A stretch of 32,270 nt of DNA, taken from assembly GCA_005887855.1 (NCBI GenBank), contig VBQB01000049.1, positions 1-32,270 of the forward strand, written 5' to 3'. The notes below the pieces were generated by a model. It was not told the origin of the DNA and did no database searches. It worked only from the letters and a program-made list of their open reading frames with translations. The stretch comes from Verrucomicrobiota bacterium. GTDB lineage: Bacteria; Verrucomicrobiota; Verrucomicrobiae; Chthoniobacterales; UBA10450. How positions within the stretch are numbered: the first letter of the stretch is position 1; every line of letters begins with the position of its first letter. Below, piece by piece: positions 16,639 through 26,437 of this stretch. The position numbers and the translations under genes are program-made.

Positions 16639-18895
16639 ATGATGAACGACCTTCGCTTCGCTCTTCGCCAACTTCTCAAATCACCCGGATTTACTTTCCT
16701 CGCTGTAATCACACTCGCCCTTGGGATTGGATTAAACACTGCCATCTTCAGTTTGATCAATGATCTGTTTCTGCGCGGCCTTCCATTCAAGGAGCCGGGA
16801 CGTGTCCTGCACATGTATTCCAATGCCAAGGATCGCAATTTGCTGGAAATCGCGGTGTCGGCGCCGCGGTATCAGCATTACCGCGATGGGCAGACGATGT
16901 TCGACGGTTTTGCCGGCGAAAACATCTTTGCCTTCTCTTTGACCGGGCTGGGCGATCCGGTTCAACTTTTTGGCGGTAAGGTGACATCGAACTACTTCGA
17001 TGTGCTCGGAGTGCGTCCGATTCGCGGCCGCAATTTTTTGCCGCAGGAAGAAGATACCGCCGACGTCGCGATGGTGACCGAGAATTTCTGGCAAAAGCGC
17101 ATGGGCGGCGACGCAAATGTGATTGGTCGCAGCATCACCCTCGACGGAGTTCCGCACACGATCGTTGGTGTGTTGCCGAACTTGCCATTCTCCTGGACCG
17201 GACCGAATGCCGAGGTTTGGACAACGAAACCGTTCGTGATTCCCGGATTCTCGTACGAACGAATGATGCGCGGCACCGGTTTTCTGCGCGTGGTCGGGCG
17301 ATTGAAACCCGGTATGACGTTGGAACAGGCGCGTGCCGCGTTGCCGTCGCTCAATCAAAGTTACCGCAGTCAGTATCCGGACAAGATCGACAGCTCAGCG
17401 ACTATGTCTCTGAAAACGCTGCCTGAGGATGTGACTGGAAATCTACGGCCGGCGTTCGCCACTTTGCTTGCGGCGGGGCGCGTCCCGCGCGAGCGTGTTG
17501 CGACTTTTCATTTTCGAAAGTTTGCTGGTGAGCGTTCTCGCAGGAGTAGTCGGCGCAGCGCTGGCGTGGCAGCTGGTGCCACTCGTGCCGAAAATGGCGG
17601 CCAATTTTCTTCCGTTCGATCCCGCGACTGGTGTCAGCCTTTCGCTTCCCGTGCTCGGGTTCACAATTGTACTGTCGATCTTAACGGGCGTGGCCATGGG
17701 AATTTATCCGGCACTGCAAAGTTCACGGACCGATCTGATTGACGGATTGAAAGAAGGCGGCCGCGGAATGAGCGGGAGCCTGCACCAGCATCGATTCCGC
17801 AAAATTTTGGTCGGCGCGCAGGTGGCCCTATCTGTCACGCTGCTTGCCGGCGCCGCGTTGCTCATCACCAGCTTTGTCCAGTTGAGCCGGCAGAACATTG
17901 GGTTCCGCGCCAAAAATCTCTGGATTGGCCTCGTTACATTGCCGCAAGCGCAATATCCCGTTCCACCCACGCGCCAACGTTTCGTGGAACAAACTCTCGC
18001 CGCGTTGCACACGATTCCGACTCTCCAAAACGCAACGATCAGCGGCGACATTCCGCTGCTCGCCGGCGCTGGCGGTGCAACCCTTTACTCGCGCTCGGAC
18101 GGTGAGATTTTGCCTGTGGATAAGCGTGCCTCGGCCCCGAGCCACGATGTTGCTCCGGATTATTTCAAGACGTGGGGCATTCCAATTTTGGCTGGGCGCG
18201 ATTTCGATCAGCACGATGTGGACGATCATCAGAACGTGGTTCTGATCAGCCAGGCCGGCGCCCGCAAAGTCTTCGGAAACGAAAATCCGATCGGCAAGAC
18301 GCTGTTGGTTACGGCTCTAAGTGTGCCGGCTGAGATTGTCGGCGTGGTCGGCGACGTGCGAACGCGGAAAGTAGCCGAACCGGACGATATGGAATTCTAC
18401 CGGACTAAATTGGTGCAATCGGCGCTAAGCACTGTCGATCCTGGATTGGCGATCGCAATTCCCCAATCGATGGACAAAATCGTCGCGCAAGCGCTTGGTC
18501 AGGCACGGCTGATGATGTGGTTGCTCGGCATTTTCGCCGGAGCGGCATTGTTGCTGGCAACGGTCGGCATCTACGGCGCGGTCGCTTATACCGTGGAACA
18601 ACGCACGGGTGAGATTGGTGTACGCATGGCACTGGGTGCGCAAATGACGGACGTGCTGCGGCTGGTCGTGACGCAGGGAATGAAACCCGTTATTATCGGA
18701 TTGGCCGCGGGATTGCTAGCGGCGCTTGCGCTCGGACGATTGCTGACATCGCAGCTTTACCAAATCTCAGCGCACAATCCGCTGGTGCTCACTGCGACGG
18801 TTGCGATTCTCGGTGCGGCAGCGCTGCTCGCGTGTTTGCTTCCCGCGCGCCGCGCGGCGCTTGTGGATCCCATTCAAGCTTTGCGTACTGAGTGA
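16639..18895 (+). pseudogene. Decayed permease, copy 5 (subtype B)
   Basis: It starts at tandem ATGs (16639 or 16642) with MNDLRFALRQLLKSPGFTF and ends RRAALVDPIQALRTE. The coding sequence is split. Homology runs in the first frame to RPAFATLLAAG (about 17478) and then resumes in another frame with GASRASVLRLFIFESLLVSV. Relative to copy 3, about 38 codons are missing there, namely the first FtsX helix and the conserved RKREIALRMALG loop, and the reading frame is broken. A second deletion, in frame and ~23 codons long, lies near 18408 between EFYR and the ALSTVDPGL block. The 3' part (from about 17468) stays open to the normal stop and could encode a half permease if it were initiated internally. 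A functional whole protein is unlikely. Confidence 0.88.
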
Positions 18896-21336
18896 TGAAT
18901 GATCTTCGGTTCGCTCTGCGACAACTCCGCAAATCGCCCGGATTCACTTTGACTGCGGTGATCGCGCTGGCTCTGAGCATCGGCGCGAACACGGCTATCT
19001 TTAGCGCGATCAACACACTCCTGCTGCGTCCGCTGCCGGTAGAGGATTTAGATCGGTTGGTTTTCAGCGTTGCGATGCGTGAAGGATTCGACCCGTTTGG
19101 CTCGTCGCTTCTGGAGTTTGCGGCCGACAAGCAGCGAAATCATTCCTTCTCGAGCATGGGCGCGGCGATGCAACGCTCCTTTAACTTGACCGGACGCGGC
19201 GAACCGGAGCGGGCACGGGGCGCGTCCATCATGGCTGATTATCTGACCACGCTTGGAGTTAAACCAATTCTCGGTCGCGGTTTTACCAACGCAGAAGACC
19301 GACCCGGCGGTCCCGCGGTCGCGTTGATCAGTTACGGACGTTGGCAAAAACATTTTGGAGGAGACCCAAGCATCATCGGCGAAACGCTTAACCTCGAAGG
19401 TCGCAGCCACACGATCATTGGCGTGATGCCGCCGGGATTTGATCTACCCGCGGCTGCCGAAATTTGGGTGCCGCTGCAAATTAACATCGACAGTTTGCCA
19501 TTGGCCGATCGCGCAGCGCCTATGTATGAAGTGGTGGCGAAGCTCCGGCCTGGCATCAGCATTGAAAAGGCGGATGCGGAATCGAAATCGATCGCGCGCC
19601 AATTGGAACATGAGTATCCGCAATTGCGGCGCGGATGGACCGTCAAGTTGATTTGGCTACGGCAACAATTGCTCGGCGACCTGGCCGGCAAGGTTAGCAA
19701 AGCGCTTTTCGCGCTTATGGCTGGTGTGGTATTTCTCCTGCTCATTTGTTGCGCAAACGTGGCGAATCTTCAGCTTGCCCGCGGCATTACGCGCGCACGC
19801 GAATTCGCATTGCGGCGGGCGCTGGGCGCGAGCCGATGGCGATTAGTGCGGCAACTTCTCACCGAAAGCATGTTGCTGGCGGTGCTCGGCGGCGTGGGCG
19901 GTTTGCTGCTCGCGCATTGGGTCGTGCCGGTCCTCGCCGCGATGAATCCGATTCAGGGTATTTCGCTCGCCACCTTCTTTCACAATTTCAAGATTGACGG
20001 ACGCGTATTGAGTTTTGCTCTCCTCGTAACGCTCGCAACCGGCGTGATCTTCGGATTGCTTCCGGCGTTGAAAAGCGCCGGCGAACGCGACGTGATGCCG
20101 TGTCTTAAGCAGGGCGATCAAAGAATCGGCGTTAGCGTGCCTGGCCGCCGATGGCTTGATGTTCTCATCGTCGCGGAGATTGCGGTCGCGATGACTCTCC
20201 TGGTTGCGGGCGGATTGATGTTGCAGAGCTTCAACCGGCTTCAACATGTCGACCTTGGATTTAGGCCGGACCATCTCCTAACGATGAAGATGGTACTGCC
20301 GGCGTCGAAATATTCAGAGCACCGGCAGCGCGTGGCGTTCACCGACCAAGTCCTTGAGCGCATCAAGAATTTGCCCGGCGTTATCTCCGCGGGCACAACG
20401 ACGAACATTCCACTTGAGCGCGAAATTGCCTACGACTCGGTCTTCGACGTGGAAGGCCGGCCGCGCCTGAATCCAAACGACGTTCCCATTACGTCTCATC
20501 GTCTCGTGAGTCCGGATTATTTGAAAACAGTTGGTGTGACCCTGATTAAGGGCAGGCTGATCGATGATGGCGATCGCGCCGACCGTTTGCCCGTGGTTGT
20601 AATCAGCGAAGAGCTGGCGCGTCAAGCGTGGCCCGAAGAAGATCCGCTCGGCAAACGAATCAAGCGCGTTCGGGGCGATCAGAATTTTCCGTGGATGACG
20701 GTGATCGGCGTCATCAAAGATGTAAAAGAAGATCTCTTCAATTACCGGATTAACCGTCCGGTTTGGTACGTGCCGTACGCGCAATTGGAAAATAATTTTC
20801 CATTGAATCTGGTGGTGCGGACGAGCGGCGATCCAGCGAGCGCGACTGCAGCGGTACGCGAAGCGGTCCACGCGATCGATCCCGATCAGCCGATTTCGAA
20901 CGTCATGACCATGAACGAGAATCTTAGCGGCGTTCTCGTGACCGAACGTTTCGGCGCGATCTTGATGAGCTTGCTGGCCGCGTCAGGTCTTTTGATCGCC
21001 GCGCTCGGGCTTTACGGGGTGATGGCGTATTCGGTCTCGCAACGAACGGCCGAGATCGGTCTGCGCGTCGCGATTGGAGCGCGGCCCAGGCACGTGCTCA
21101 AACTCATCCTCGGCCAGGGGCTGAAGCTCACATTGTTAGGCGTTGCGATCGGTCTAACCGCCGTTTGGTGTCTTACGCGGTTGCTCGCGAATTTGCTATT
21201 CGGCGTCAGCGCGACCGACCCGGCAACTATTGTCTTGATTTCATTGCTCTTTACGGGCGTTGCGCTGCTTGCTTGCCTCCTTCCGGCGCGGCGCGCTCTG
21301 GCTGTCGATCCCATTCAAGCATTGCGGACAGAGTAA
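18895..21336 (+). CDS. Fused-dimer MacB/FtsX permease, copy 6
   Basis: 813 aa from ATG at 18895, which overlaps the preceding stop by one base (TGATG). A GTG at 18892 is possible but would only add one residue. It opens MNDLRFALRQLRKSPGFTLTAVIALALSIGANTAIFSAINTLLL (read as the usual signature plus TM1). The first FtsX block lies at about 268-410 (NVANLQLARGITRAREFALRRALGASRWRLVRQLLTES), unit 2 begins near 418, and the last block runs from about 685 (YGVMAYSVSQRTAEIGLRVAIGARPRHVL). It ends RRALAVDPIQALRTE. All three conserved FtsX loops are intact. It is neither A nor B subtype. The start overlap implies translational coupling to the decayed gene before it. Confidence 0.92.
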   Translation: MNDLRFALRQLRKSPGFTLTAVIALALSIGANTAIFSAINTLLLRPLPVEDLDRLVFSVAMREGFDPFGSSLLEFAADKQRNHSFSSMGAAMQRSFNLTGRGEPERARGASIMADYLTTLGVKPILGRGFTNAEDRPGGPAVALISYGRWQKHFGGDPSIIGETLNLEGRSHTIIGVMPPGFDLPAAAEIWVPLQINIDSLPLADRAAPMYEVVAKLRPGISIEKADAESKSIARQLEHEYPQLRRGWTVKLIWLRQQLLGDLAGKVSKALFALMAGVVFLLLICCANVANLQLARGITRAREFALRRALGASRWRLVRQLLTESMLLAVLGGVGGLLLAHWVVPVLAAMNPIQGISLATFFHNFKIDGRVLSFALLVTLATGVIFGLLPALKSAGERDVMPCLKQGDQRIGVSVPGRRWLDVLIVAEIAVAMTLLVAGGLMLQSFNRLQHVDLGFRPDHLLTMKMVLPASKYSEHRQRVAFTDQVLERIKNLPGVISAGTTTNIPLEREIAYDSVFDVEGRPRLNPNDVPITSHRLVSPDYLKTVGVTLIKGRLIDDGDRADRLPVVVISEELARQAWPEEDPLGKRIKRVRGDQNFPWMTVIGVIKDVKEDLFNYRINRPVWYVPYAQLENNFPLNLVVRTSGDPASATAAVREAVHAIDPDQPISNVMTMNENLSGVLVTERFGAILMSLLAASGLLIAALGLYGVMAYSVSQRTAEIGLRVAIGARPRHVLKLILGQGLKLTLLGVAIGLTAVWCLTRLLANLLFGVSATDPATIVLISLLFTGVALLACLLPARRALAVDPIQALRTE

Positions 21337-21339
21337 AAC

Positions 21340-23799
21340 ATGAACGATCTCCACTTCGCCGTCCGACAGCTCTTGAAGAAGCCTGCGTTTACCGTCATCG
21401 CGACAATTACTCTCGGGCTAGGGATCGGCGCGAACACTGCCATCTTCAGCGTGGTCAATGCCGTTCTGCTTCGACCGCTGCCGTATCCGCACTCGGAAGA
21501 ACTGGTGTTGCTGCGAGAAAGATTGGTCGGACCATCGGGTTTTGAATCGGGCTCGGTCAGCTACATGAATTATCTCGACTGGCGCGCGGCGCACCGCAGT
21601 TTCACAGATCTTGCACTCGTTAGGACCGAGGGCGTAAATGTTTCAGCCTCCGATTCCGCTTCACCGCCCGAACGAATCCGAGCGGCGCGGATCACGGCAA
21701 ATTATTTGTCGGTCTTGCAAGTCGCGCCGCGCATTGGGCGCGATTTTGTCGAGAAGGACGATGTTCCCGGCGCGGGGAAAGTGGTGCTAATCAGCGAACG
21801 ACTCTGGCGCAATCGATTTGGCGCGTTGCCGCTTGCGCTCGGCCAACGACTGAGTGTTGATGGCGTCCCGCGCGAAATCGTCGGCGTTGTTTCGGAGAAA
21901 GTTCGCTTTCCGCGCAACCCCGACATTTTTCTTCCACTGGCCGATCTGCGCAGCGATCACGATTTTCTTTCGCGCGGCAATCACGAAGCTTTTTCGTGTC
22001 TCGGTCGATTGAAACCAGATGTGACCTTGAAACAGGCGATCGCGGAGCTGGATACGATTGCAGCAGATCTTGCGCGGCGTTTCCCTGATTCAAATACCGG
22101 ACGCCAGGTTTCTGCAAAACCGTTGCTCGAATTTTCCGTCGGCGAGTATAGGCATCTTCTTTATTTGTTGCTGGCCGCGGTTGGTTGCGTGCTTTTGATC
22201 GCGTGTGCAAATGTGGCGAATCTGCAATTGGCGCGTGGAATCGCGCGCCGTCAGGAATTCGCGGTGCGCGCCGCACTCGGGGCGGGCCGATGGCGATTGG
22301 CACGGCAAGTCTTGGTCGAAACGGGAGTGATCGCGCTATTCGGCGGATGTTGCGCAGCGCTCATCGCACTCTGGAGTCTCGATACCATTCGCGTGATCTC
22401 GCCCGCAAATGTGTCTCGCTTTCAGGAAACTACCATCGATCCAGTGGTTCTTCTTTTCACCACCGGCATCATTATCGTCTCAGCATTCCTCGTCGGCATC
22501 TGGCCGGCGTTGCGCATTTCAAATAGCATCTCGATGGCGAACGACCTTCACGACAGCGGCGCGCGCGGCAGCGATAGCGCGCAACGGCAGCGGGCGCGCT
22601 CAATTCTCGTTGTCGCGCAGGTGGCACTCGCCATCGTTCTGCTCGCGGCCGCCGGATTAACCTTGAAAAGTTTCTGGCGTTCGCAGCAAGTGCCACTTGG
22701 ATTCGATCCGCGCGGAGTTTTGACAATGACCATCGCGGTGCCGTCGTCGCGCTACGATTCGCCGGAAAAGATTTCTCGCTTTTACGATCAACTGCTCGAG
22801 AAGGTGAAACAGCTGCCGGGTACGAGTGCGGCGGCGATTTGCAATAACGCGCCGTTCGATCACGACGAATGGGACAGCTCGTTTCACATGACGGGCACGC
22901 CGCCCGATCCCCCCAGCCAGGAACCGATCAGTGAACTGGCCATCATTTCGCCGGACTACTTTCGCGTGCTCGGTATGCCGATCTTGCGCGGACGAAGTCT
23001 TAATGCGCAAGACACCGCAGGATCCCCTGGCGTCGTCGTTATTGATGAACTCGCGGCGCAGAAGTTTTTTCGCGGCGTCGATCCGATCGGAAAACAGATC
23101 GACGATCCGGTGACAATCGGCGACAGCAATCAGAACGGCGTTCCGATCACGATCGTTGGGATTGTGCCGCACACGCGCAACAATGCGCCTGGCGACAAAG
23201 GTGACGCGCGCAATTTGCCGATGATGTACTTCAGCGCGTCGCAGTTTGCCAAAGGCGGGCAGAATCTGATGGTGCGCGCGCAGGCTCGGTACAATCCACA
23301 TTCACTCGTTAGTCCGATCAAGGAGCAAATCGCATCACTCGATCCCGATCAGGCCGTTTCCGAGGTCGCGACGATGCAGGAAAACATCGGCGAGAGTCTT
23401 GCCTCACGTCGCCTAACGATGCTGCTGCTCGGGGTTTTTGCCGGACTGGCGCTCTGCCTTGCCAGCGTTGGTTTGTACGGCGTGATGGCATTAAGCGTCA
23501 CGCAGCGCACGCGCGAACTCGGAATCCGCATGGCGCTCGGCGCGGCGCGCTGGGAGATTTTCCGTTTGGTGCTGGGTCAAGGCATGATCCTGGTTTCGCT
23601 CGGGATTGGTCTGGGATTGATTGGTGCGATCGCGGCAAGCCGCGCCTTAAGCAGTTTGCTCTACAGCGTCGGTGCGCTCGATGTTCCGGCTCTTGCCATC
23701 GCAATTGCGTCGCTCGCATTTGTCTCTCTGCTCGCGTGTTGGTTGCCGGCTCGCCGCGCCACACTGGTCGATCCTATTCAGGCATTGCGGACGGAATGA
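21340..23799 (+). CDS. Fused-dimer MacB/FtsX permease, copy 7
   Basis: 819 aa, starting 3 bp after the previous stop with MNDLHFAVRQLLKKPAFTVIA. TM1 is followed by the widespread GANTAIFSVVNAVLLRPLPYP motif. The first FtsX block lies at about 270-410 (NVANLQLARGIARRQEFAVRAALGAGRWRLARQVLVET), unit 2 begins near 420, and the last block runs from about 688 (VGLYGVMALSVTQRTRELGIRMALGAARWEIFRLVLGQG). It ends ARRATLVDPIQALRTE. It appears intact. It is the last gene before the only substantial gap in the array (23800-24007), so it may mark the end of the first transcriptional block. Confidence 0.93.
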   Translation: MNDLHFAVRQLLKKPAFTVIATITLGLGIGANTAIFSVVNAVLLRPLPYPHSEELVLLRERLVGPSGFESGSVSYMNYLDWRAAHRSFTDLALVRTEGVNVSASDSASPPERIRAARITANYLSVLQVAPRIGRDFVEKDDVPGAGKVVLISERLWRNRFGALPLALGQRLSVDGVPREIVGVVSEKVRFPRNPDIFLPLADLRSDHDFLSRGNHEAFSCLGRLKPDVTLKQAIAELDTIAADLARRFPDSNTGRQVSAKPLLEFSVGEYRHLLYLLLAAVGCVLLIACANVANLQLARGIARRQEFAVRAALGAGRWRLARQVLVETGVIALFGGCCAALIALWSLDTIRVISPANVSRFQETTIDPVVLLFTTGIIIVSAFLVGIWPALRISNSISMANDLHDSGARGSDSAQRQRARSILVVAQVALAIVLLAAAGLTLKSFWRSQQVPLGFDPRGVLTMTIAVPSSRYDSPEKISRFYDQLLEKVKQLPGTSAAAICNNAPFDHDEWDSSFHMTGTPPDPPSQEPISELAIISPDYFRVLGMPILRGRSLNAQDTAGSPGVVVIDELAAQKFFRGVDPIGKQIDDPVTIGDSNQNGVPITIVGIVPHTRNNAPGDKGDARNLPMMYFSASQFAKGGQNLMVRAQARYNPHSLVSPIKEQIASLDPDQAVSEVATMQENIGESLASRRLTMLLLGVFAGLALCLASVGLYGVMALSVTQRTRELGIRMALGAARWEIFRLVLGQGMILVSLGIGLGLIGAIAASRALSSLLYSVGALDVPALAIAIASLAFVSLLACWLPARRATLVDPIQALRTE

Positions 23800-23802
23800 A
23801 AA

Positions 23803-23848
23803 AATGACAAAGCTCGAATGACGAATGACGAAATAATGACGAAGCCCG
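23803..23848. repeat. Imperfect AATGACGAA-type repeat cluster
   Basis: Four AATGAC units (23803, 23817, 23824 and 23835) occur within 38 bp directly after the copy 7 stop, with CGAA or GAAG(C)CCGAA between some of them. This low-complexity style differs from the tightly packed coding DNA around it. From general knowledge, it resembles intergenic repeats seen in verrucomicrobial genomes. No clear promoter or terminator hairpin is visible here. Confidence 0.6.
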
Positions 23849-23897
23849 AAGCACAAAAAATGGCGCGCTGTATTCGACGTTCGACCTTCCTCATTCC

Positions 23898-23931
23898 GAA
23901 ATCAGCAATCAGAAATCAACAATCAGAAATC
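23898..23931. repeat. 14-bp tandem repeat GAAATCA(G/A)CAATCA
   Basis: Two consecutive 14-bp units (23898-23911 and 23912-23925) differ at a single base and are followed by a partial third unit (GAAATC, 23926-23931). They lie immediately upstream of the divergent permease and its short leader frame. Together with the AATGAC cluster they fill most of the 23800-24007 gap. Their function is unknown; they mark a recombination boundary in the array. Confidence 0.75.
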
Positions 23932-23933
23932 CC

Positions 23934-24011
23934 ATGAACGCCTGCCTTGAATTCGCAGCGGTGGAGGCGAATCCGGAAGACTACCACGCCGAGAAGGCCG
24001 CCCATTCATGA
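23934..24011 (+). CDS. 25-aa frame upstream of copy 8; leader or gene-end remnant
   Basis: An ATG directly after the tandem repeat opens MNACLEFAAVEANPEDYHAE, and five more codons follow to a TGA at 24009-24011. That stop overlaps the permease start (ATGA), the usual arrangement for coupled genes. It may be a translational leader, or the last codons of an upstream gene that came in with copy 8. No family is recognisable, and chance is a real possibility. Confidence 0.25.
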   Translation: MNACLEFAAVEANPEDYHAEKAAHS

Positions 24012-26437
24012 AGGACCTGCTGCTGGACATTCGTTATGCGCTGCGCGGGCTGCGGAAGTCTCCCGCGTTCACGCTCGTAGCCACCCTCACTCTCATGGTG
24101 GGGATCGGGGCGAACGTCGTTGTCTTCGGAGTAGTCAATGCGGTGCTGCTGCGCCCGCTGGATGTGAGCGAGCCCCAGAATCTCTACGAGCTTCGTCTTA
24201 AGCCGTGGACGAACTGGAAACTACTGACGACGTCGTATCCTGCGTTTGAAGACTACCAGCAGCGAAACACCACCTTCAGCGGCCTGGCCGGCTATGATGG
24301 ATATTCCGGGTGGAGATTGCGCTGGGGCGACACGATGAAAACTGTCTCCGGCTATTCGGCTACCGGCAACTATTTCGATCTGCTGGGAGTGCAGCCCGCG
24401 GTGGGACGGTTCTTCCACGAGGCGGACGTGCACGGTCCGAATTCGGCCCCCTATATGGTGCTGAGCGATAGTCTCTGGCGAAGCGCATTTAACACCGATC
24501 CCGGCGTAATCGGGACCACTGTGCGGCTCGGCAAAGATGCGTTCACGGTGATAGGCGTGGCCCCGTCGCGGTTTCACGGCACGGAGCGATTTGTCTGGCC
24601 GGACTACTGGATACCGGTTGTGAACCATTTCGGCGCGGATCACCTGCGGGATCGGACGGGACATCCTTTGACGGTGCTTGGCCGGCTCAAGCCGGGCGTG
24701 ACGCCGCAGCAGGCTGCGGATAATCTGAGTGCGATCGCGACGCAGCTGGCGAAGGAGTATCCGAACACCGACACGGGAGTGGGGCTGCGGCTGATCCGTC
24801 CGGGACTCTACGCCGACGAAGGTGACCTCGTCCGCGGATTTCTTTACAGCGTGACCGCGCTCGCCCTGCTAGTGCTACTCGCGGCGTGCGCGAATCTGGC
24901 CAGCCTGTTTGCGGCGCGCGCGGCCGATCGGAGCCGGGAACTGGCGCTCCGTGTCGCTCTCGGAGCGAGCCGGTGGCGGTTGGTCCGGCAACTACTTACT
25001 GAGGCGATGGTGTTGTCGATGCTGGGCGGTGCAACGGGAATGGCAATCGCAGGTCTGCTGCTGGGTGCGCTGAATCGATGGGGATTGCCAGGTTACGGGA
25101 TGCATTCCGCCTACAGCGATCTGACAGTGGATGTCGATGTCCGTGTCTACCTGGCGGCGCTGATCCTGGCAGTCGTAAGCGGGCTGCTGTTCGGGATGAT
25201 TCCGGCGAAAAACGTCTGGCAGAGCAGTCCGTTGCAAGCGATGAAGATCGGACCGGTGGATTCAACGCCCCGGCGCCGGTTGGCCCTGCGGGACCTGTTG
25301 TTAGGCGCACAAATTGTAATCTGCATGCTACTGGTCACGGCCTCACTCGTCGCTGTGCGGGGCATGGTCCGTCTGCTGCACGCCCCGCTGGGCTTCCAGC
25401 CGCAGGGCGCAATGGTGGCCGAGATGGACCCGAGCGAGATGCAAGGCGACGTGCCGGTTGAGAAAACGAAAGCGATGATCGACGCCCTGCGAAGCCTTCC
25501 CGGGGTAACGGCGGCGGGAACGCTGAGCAAAGTGCCCTTTACCGGCGGGATCCGGGGTATTCCGGTTTTCCCGCCAGGGACGACAGAGTTCACGCTGAAC
25601 AATTCTGTAATGGCGCCGTACCGGTTTACGATATCACCGGGCTATCTCGAGACTGCCCGCACCCGGCTCCTGCGTGGCCGGGATGTCTCATGGCGTGACA
25701 CCAAAAAGACGCCGTATGTCGCGATCGTGAACGAGACCTTCGCACGGAAGATGTGGGGCGACACGCCCGCAATTGGGCAACGCTTTATTTTTTTGGACCA
25801 CTTGAGGGAAGTGGTGGGCGTGGCGGAGGACGGCAAGTACCACGCGATTGAAGATTCGCCGCAGCCTGTGGTCTATCTGCCGTTGTCGCAAAGCGAGCAG
25901 TGGTTCGGGACTTTCGTCGTGCGGTCGGACCGGGCCCAGAACGAGATGGCGGCGGCGATCGAACGCACCCTGAGCGGCCTTGAGCCAAATGCGATCATCA
26001 CGGTGCAGAGCTGGCCCGATGCGATGGAGGGTGCGCTTTTCCCGGCCCGGGCAGCGGCAGCGGCCCTGGGCGTCATGGGCATGCTTGCGGCGATGGTGGC
26101 GGTGACCGGCATCTTCGGCATGGCCAGCTACAACGTGAGTCGGCGAATGAAGGAGCTGGGCATCCGCGTGGCCTTGGGCGCGCGCACGAAGCACGTGATG
26201 AGCGCAGCGGTGGGGCGGCCCATCGTGCTGCTTGGAATTGGATCAGTGGCGGGGCTGCTGTTAGGCATCTCCGCCAGCCGATTATTGGCGCATGTTGTAT
26301 ATCAGGCGAATCCGCAGGACCCCGTCGTCGTGGTCGGCGCGCTGCTAATGATGGCGCTGCTTGGCATTGCAGCGTCCGCCATTCCGGCCCTGCGAGCGCT
26401 TGCCGTCGATCCATCCAAACTCCTGCGGGAAGAGTGA
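24008..26437 (+). CDS. Divergent fused-dimer MacB/FtsX permease, copy 8, probably imported
   Basis: 809 aa. It has the same double-unit layout: TM1, first core, first FtsX block at about 275-415 (NLASLFAARAADRSRELALRVALGASRWRLVRQLLTEA), unit 2 from about 427 and last FtsX block from about 677 (MKELGIRVALGARTKHVM). It differs from its neighbours in several ways. The N-terminus is longer (MKDLLLDIRYALRGLRKSPAF), and the end is LRALAVDPSKLLREE rather than ...ALRTE. The first TM reads GANVVVFGVVNAVLL. Its DNA is richer in GGG, CGG and CTG codons and poorer in the CGCG/GATCG texture of the neighbours. A purine-rich GAGAAGG lies upstream of the ATG. A 208-bp repeat-bearing gap precedes it, and the stump of another permease follows. 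It appears intact. Confidence 0.92.
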   Translation: MKDLLLDIRYALRGLRKSPAFTLVATLTLMVGIGANVVVFGVVNAVLLRPLDVSEPQNLYELRLKPWTNWKLLTTSYPAFEDYQQRNTTFSGLAGYDGYSGWRLRWGDTMKTVSGYSATGNYFDLLGVQPAVGRFFHEADVHGPNSAPYMVLSDSLWRSAFNTDPGVIGTTVRLGKDAFTVIGVAPSRFHGTERFVWPDYWIPVVNHFGADHLRDRTGHPLTVLGRLKPGVTPQQAADNLSAIATQLAKEYPNTDTGVGLRLIRPGLYADEGDLVRGFLYSVTALALLVLLAACANLASLFAARAADRSRELALRVALGASRWRLVRQLLTEAMVLSMLGGATGMAIAGLLLGALNRWGLPGYGMHSAYSDLTVDVDVRVYLAALILAVVSGLLFGMIPAKNVWQSSPLQAMKIGPVDSTPRRRLALRDLLLGAQIVICMLLVTASLVAVRGMVRLLHAPLGFQPQGAMVAEMDPSEMQGDVPVEKTKAMIDALRSLPGVTAAGTLSKVPFTGGIRGIPVFPPGTTEFTLNNSVMAPYRFTISPGYLETARTRLLRGRDVSWRDTKKTPYVAIVNETFARKMWGDTPAIGQRFIFLDHLREVVGVAEDGKYHAIEDSPQPVVYLPLSQSEQWFGTFVVRSDRAQNEMAAAIERTLSGLEPNAIITVQSWPDAMEGALFPARAAAAALGVMGMLAAMVAVTGIFGMASYNVSRRMKELGIRVALGARTKHVMSAAVGRPIVLLGIGSVAGLLLGISASRLLAHVVYQANPQDPVVVVGALLMMALLGIAASAIPALRALAVDPSKLLREE

